This document shows, piece by piece, positions 60,990 through 64,000 of a stretch of 64,000 nucleotides of DNA. The stretch's first letter is position 1. Each line of letters starts with the position of its first letter. The notes under the pieces were generated by a model. The model searched no databases and was not told the origin of the DNA. It saw only the letters and a program-made list of their open reading frames with translations. Source of the DNA: Acanthamoeba lenticulata (lineage: Eukaryota > Discosea > Longamoebia > Acanthamoebidae); NCBI GenBank assembly GCA_002179805.1, contig NAVB01000069.1:1-64000 (forward strand). Reading direction: 5' to 3'. The translations under genes and the position numbers were made by a program.

Positions 60990-61980
60990 TTACTCATCGA
61001 TGGGAGCCTCGGCCGCAGAGGGCGAGGCCTTGTCCTTATCGTCGCGCGCGGGCGAAGGCGACCTCGACTTCTTGGCTGCCGGCGAAGGCGACCTGGAGCG
61101 CGACTTGTCCTTGTCGTCACGCGCGGGCGATGGCGACCTTGATTTCTTGGCTGCCGGAGAAGGCGACCGCGAACGCGACCTGTCCCTCGAGCGAGACCTG
61201 GAGCGTGGCGACTTGTCTCGCGGAGGCGTCCTCGAGCGCGACCTGTGACGGCGTGGCGAAGGACTGCGCGAATGGCGGGAGCGCTTGTGCTTACGGTCCT
61301 CAGAATCGCTGCGCGAGCGAGAGCGGGAGCGAGAGCGAGAACGCGAGTAGGAGCGCTTCCTGCGTCGACGACGGTCATCGTCACTGTCTGAATCATATCG
61401 GCTGCTGTGTCGGCTACCACGGCTGCTATAGCGGTCGCCGGAGCTCCGTCGATTGGCGCCCTCGACCTTCAGAGCACGGCCGTCCAGCATTTCGCCGTCA
61501 AGTTCACGGCAGGCCCAACGAGCATCAGAGCTCCTGTCATTGATGCACAAACATTAACATTAACAAATGGTCGAACTAATAGTGATTCATGCAGCATAAT
61601 TGTGGAATTTAGAAAATTTGGCAGCGCTGATCAAAGTGATTGGTTGGTGATTACGGTCAGAGAGAGCGGCGGTGCCATCTCATCCAGCACACGACCGTGC
61701 GTTGCCCAACCGTGCCACCGGTGAAACCAAACCAAACCACACCGACTAATCACAACCGAACAGCTGCACCATGTTTCTAGCTGTTCAAGGGATGAGTTGC
61801 AGCTGCAAAGAAGAGAATCGTGCGGCAGTACCTATCGTATTCGATGAAAGCGTAGCCCTTGCCATACGGGTGGAACACACGCCTAATGGGGCCAGCCTCG
61901 TCGAAAACACGCTCAAGATCACGCGTGCGGGTTTCGTAGTTCAGGTTGCCCACCCAGATTGTGTACTTGTCCGTGCTCAT
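60990..61980 (-). CDS. SR-type splicing factor (RRM plus RS domain)
   Basis: 230 residues, exons 61980-61832 and 61533-60990. An N-terminal RRM starts MSTDKYTIWVGNLNYETR, with RNP2 IWVGNL and RNP1 KGYAFIEY, and ends RELDGEMLDGRALKVE. From residue 80 the protein is an RS domain: RSYSRSRSRSRSRSRS, then repeated PSPAAKKSRSPSPARDDKDK units, ending AAEAPIDE. SR proteins bind exonic enhancers and recruit U1/U2AF in the nucleus, a fitting factor for a genome with so many introns. A single RRM with this spacing is like SRSF2/SRSF3/SRSF7 or plant SC35-like factors; I cannot choose between them. The single intron of 298 nt is one of the longest here and splits the RRM. Confidence 0.92.
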
Positions 61981-62237
61981 GCTCTCTTCCTGGCACACAC
62001 AGCAATCCAACACCAAGAAAAGATGCTGTGCAAGAAAAGGCCAGAAAAAATCAGGCAACGCCACCTTACACCGTCGCTTGGTGCATCCAGCATTAAGGTG
62101 GCGCAAGGTAACGGAACGGACCTTCGCAACACGGCCTGAGTTCAAACACCAGGCGGTCCACATTGTGTTCGCATTTCTTTTGGCTTGAGTTCTCCCGGCC
62201 ACCTCCCCTGGCATCTTTCGAAACCGCGCGTCTGATC
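61981..62237. promoter_or_regulatory. Divergent promoter, SR factor (-) and Ste20 kinase (+)
   Basis: 257 bp between the two start codons; no named site recognised. Confidence 0.4.
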
Positions 62238-64000
62238 ATGGATAACCTGTTGGCTGTGGCTTCTAAGGATGATCCTGAAGAGCTCTTCGAGCTCCTTGAC
62301 GTTGTTGGCCATGGGTAGGCTCTCCCTTCCACTGTGCGCTGCGCATCTTCTCCGCGCTCTTGTTGCTCCTCTTTCGCCTTGCTTTGCCCGACTACTGCTT
62401 TATTGATATTTAAATTATTCACCTCGAGTAGCGAGTTAATAATTGGATTCATTTCCGTGCAGCGCCTTCGGCACTGTGTGCTCTTGCCTGAACAAAAACA
62501 CCATGGAACAGGTGGCAGTCAAGTTTATTCCCATCGATCCATCGTCCTCCGATACACGAAAGCTCCAGCGTGAAATTGACATTATGAAGATGATTCCTCA
62601 CGCCCCAGAAGTGGTAACGTTTATTGCATCTTAAAGCCCGAAAATAAGCTTTTTTTGACCTCGCTATTGCTGCAGGTGACCTACCACGGCTGTTATGTAA
62701 AGGACGACATGCTGGTACACCGTTTCCTATCAGTCCCTGCAGAGCGCTCCTTCTTTCTTACTCCTTGCGTGCGTGCAGCTTATCGTGATGGAATTCTGCG
62801 ACGGCGGCAGCGTGATGGACATCCTCCGCCTTCCACACAAGCTTACCGAGGAGGTATGCACAAGGATCCGCGACACAACACACACACACAACACATTAAT
62901 TGACTATTTTTTTCCTATATAGCAAGTTGCGGCTGCTTGCGCAGCTGTGGTGAAGGGCCTTCACCACCTTCACAAGAACGTGAAGATCATGCACCGCGAT
63001 GTTAAGGTGCAGCCCTATGCTTCCAACCTCCCACCTGCTGCGATGCACCCACATATTGACTGATGATCTGGGACGTGAAGGCTGCCAACGTGCTTCTCAA
63101 CAGCAAGGGCGAGGCCAAGCTGGCTGGTACGTTACTCTCACAAAACTGTCGTCTAGTAGCGTCTGCTGCTAAAGATGCTCATTCGTTTCTAACTGCGCTT
63201 TCCGACGGTTTAGACTTTGGCGTTTCGGCGCAGCTCAACACGACTGCTCAGAGACAGAAGACAGTGATCGGATCCCCCTTCTGGATGGCTCCCGAGTACG
63301 TTCGCTCCTTAAGCAAACAGTGTTTTCGAGCAAGTGGTACTAATACAACACGCCTGACTGCCACAGGGTGATCGATCAAGCCGATGCTGAGAATGCGACC
63401 GGTTACGACTCTAAATCGGTTCGTCTTTTCGCCAACGCACAAACGTGTTCTCACTGAACGATATGGTCGTGCTCATCCTCGGACGCGATGTTTGTTTACG
63501 TAGGATATCTGGTCTCTTGGAATCACGGCCCTGGAGATGGCCGAGGGCAAGCCGCCTCACTACGAGCTGCAGCCCATCAAGGTACGTCCAGCGCCATTCA
63601 CCAACTTTATTCGAGCTTTTTTAACACACCAGCCGCTGCTGGCAATTTACAGGCGATCCTCAAGATCCCCAATGAGCCTCCTCCCACGCTCAAGGAGCCC
63701 CACAAGTGGTCAGAGGACTTCAGCAACTTTTTGGCCAAGTGCCTGCAGAAGGATCCTGCTCACCGCCTCAGTGCCGCCGAGCTTCTTGAGGATCCGTTCA
63801 TCCAAAAGGGCATGAAGTTCAAGCATGTCCTGGCCGAGCTCGTCGAAGGGTGCATGCCCGCTTTGCTCAAGGCTCGCGCCGAGAAGCAAAACGAAGACAG
63901 CGATGCGGTACGCCGTGGGCCTTTTGGCGTGCTCGTGCTTTGCAGATAAGCTCACTGCTAAATGGCGTGCGTGGACAGGACGACGGCGATTCGTATGAAG
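62238..64000 (+). CDS. Ste20-family (MST/Hippo-like) Ser/Thr kinase, 3' end outside window
   Basis: Protein kinase of the GCK class, at least 320 residues visible. Exons: 62238-62314, 62463-62613, 62676-62714, 62779-62853, 62923-63006, 63081-63126, 63214-63295, 63367-63418, 63504-63581, 63653-63907, 63979-beyond 64000. The kinase domain starts almost at the N-terminus ([20 protein letters not shown]). Motifs: Gly loop GHGAFG, VAVKFI lysine, catalytic [19 protein letters not shown], activation segment [11 protein letters not shown], and [20 protein letters not shown]. Sequence is closest by eye to MST1/2, Hippo and Dictyostelium Krs1 rather than PAK kinases (no upstream CRIB). A C-terminal SARAH domain, if present, would lie outside the window. 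Confidence 0.93.

Overview
This is nuclear DNA from a free-living amoeba, most like Acanthamoeba. Exons are GC-rich and broken by about 160 short spliceosomal introns, mostly 55-120 bp and very often starting GTACG. Genes are packed about one per 2.9 kb on both strands. The gene set is amoebozoan: RasGEF, F-box and ankyrin proteins, a Ste20 kinase, a phospholipase B-like protein, MCM3 and primase. No mobile element, rRNA, tRNA or CRISPR was recognised. I spliced every gene by hand from GT-AG (twice GC-AG) junctions, frame continuity and family motifs; 22 protein-coding genes result, two of them cut by the window ends.

Layout. 0-7 kb: 3' part of a cytochrome P450, then a full-size PDR/ABCG transporter, both +. 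7-15 kb: a 23-exon ankyrin-WGR-PARP gene (-), sharing a 124-bp divergent promoter with a Yippee-like gene (+). 15-20 kb: ATX1-type copper chaperone (+), DNA primase small subunit (-), secreted leucine-rich-repeat protein (-). 20-27 kb: a 27-exon LRR / GBD-FH3 / talin-head-like / RasGEF protein (-). 27-34 kb: PRRC2/BAT2-like protein (+). 34-39 kb: F-box protein (-) and MCM3 (-). 39-41 kb: mitochondrial protein of unknown function (+). 41-45 kb: phospholipase B-like hydrolase and NADH-pyrophosphatase Nudix (both -). 45.6-54 kb: VTI1 SNARE and a very long non-canonical poly(A) polymerase (+). 54-58 kb: N-acylglucosamine 2-epimerase and two tandem hydrophilic His/Val-rich paralogues (+). 57.7-60.8 kb: nucleotidyltransferase fused to a T4 Rnl1-like RNA ligase (-). 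61-62 kb: SR splicing factor (-). 62 kb to the end: Ste20/MST-like kinase (+).

Functional links are few, as expected in a eukaryote. Primase and MCM3, both replication genes, each have a near-perfect E2F-type TTTTGGCGGG site 60-110 bp before the start codon. The P450 and the PDR transporter are adjacent and co-oriented. The least familiar items are the nucleotidyltransferase-RNA ligase fusion, the LRR-GBD/FH3-talin-like-RasGEF protein, the tandem hydrophilic pair and the orphan mitochondrial protein.
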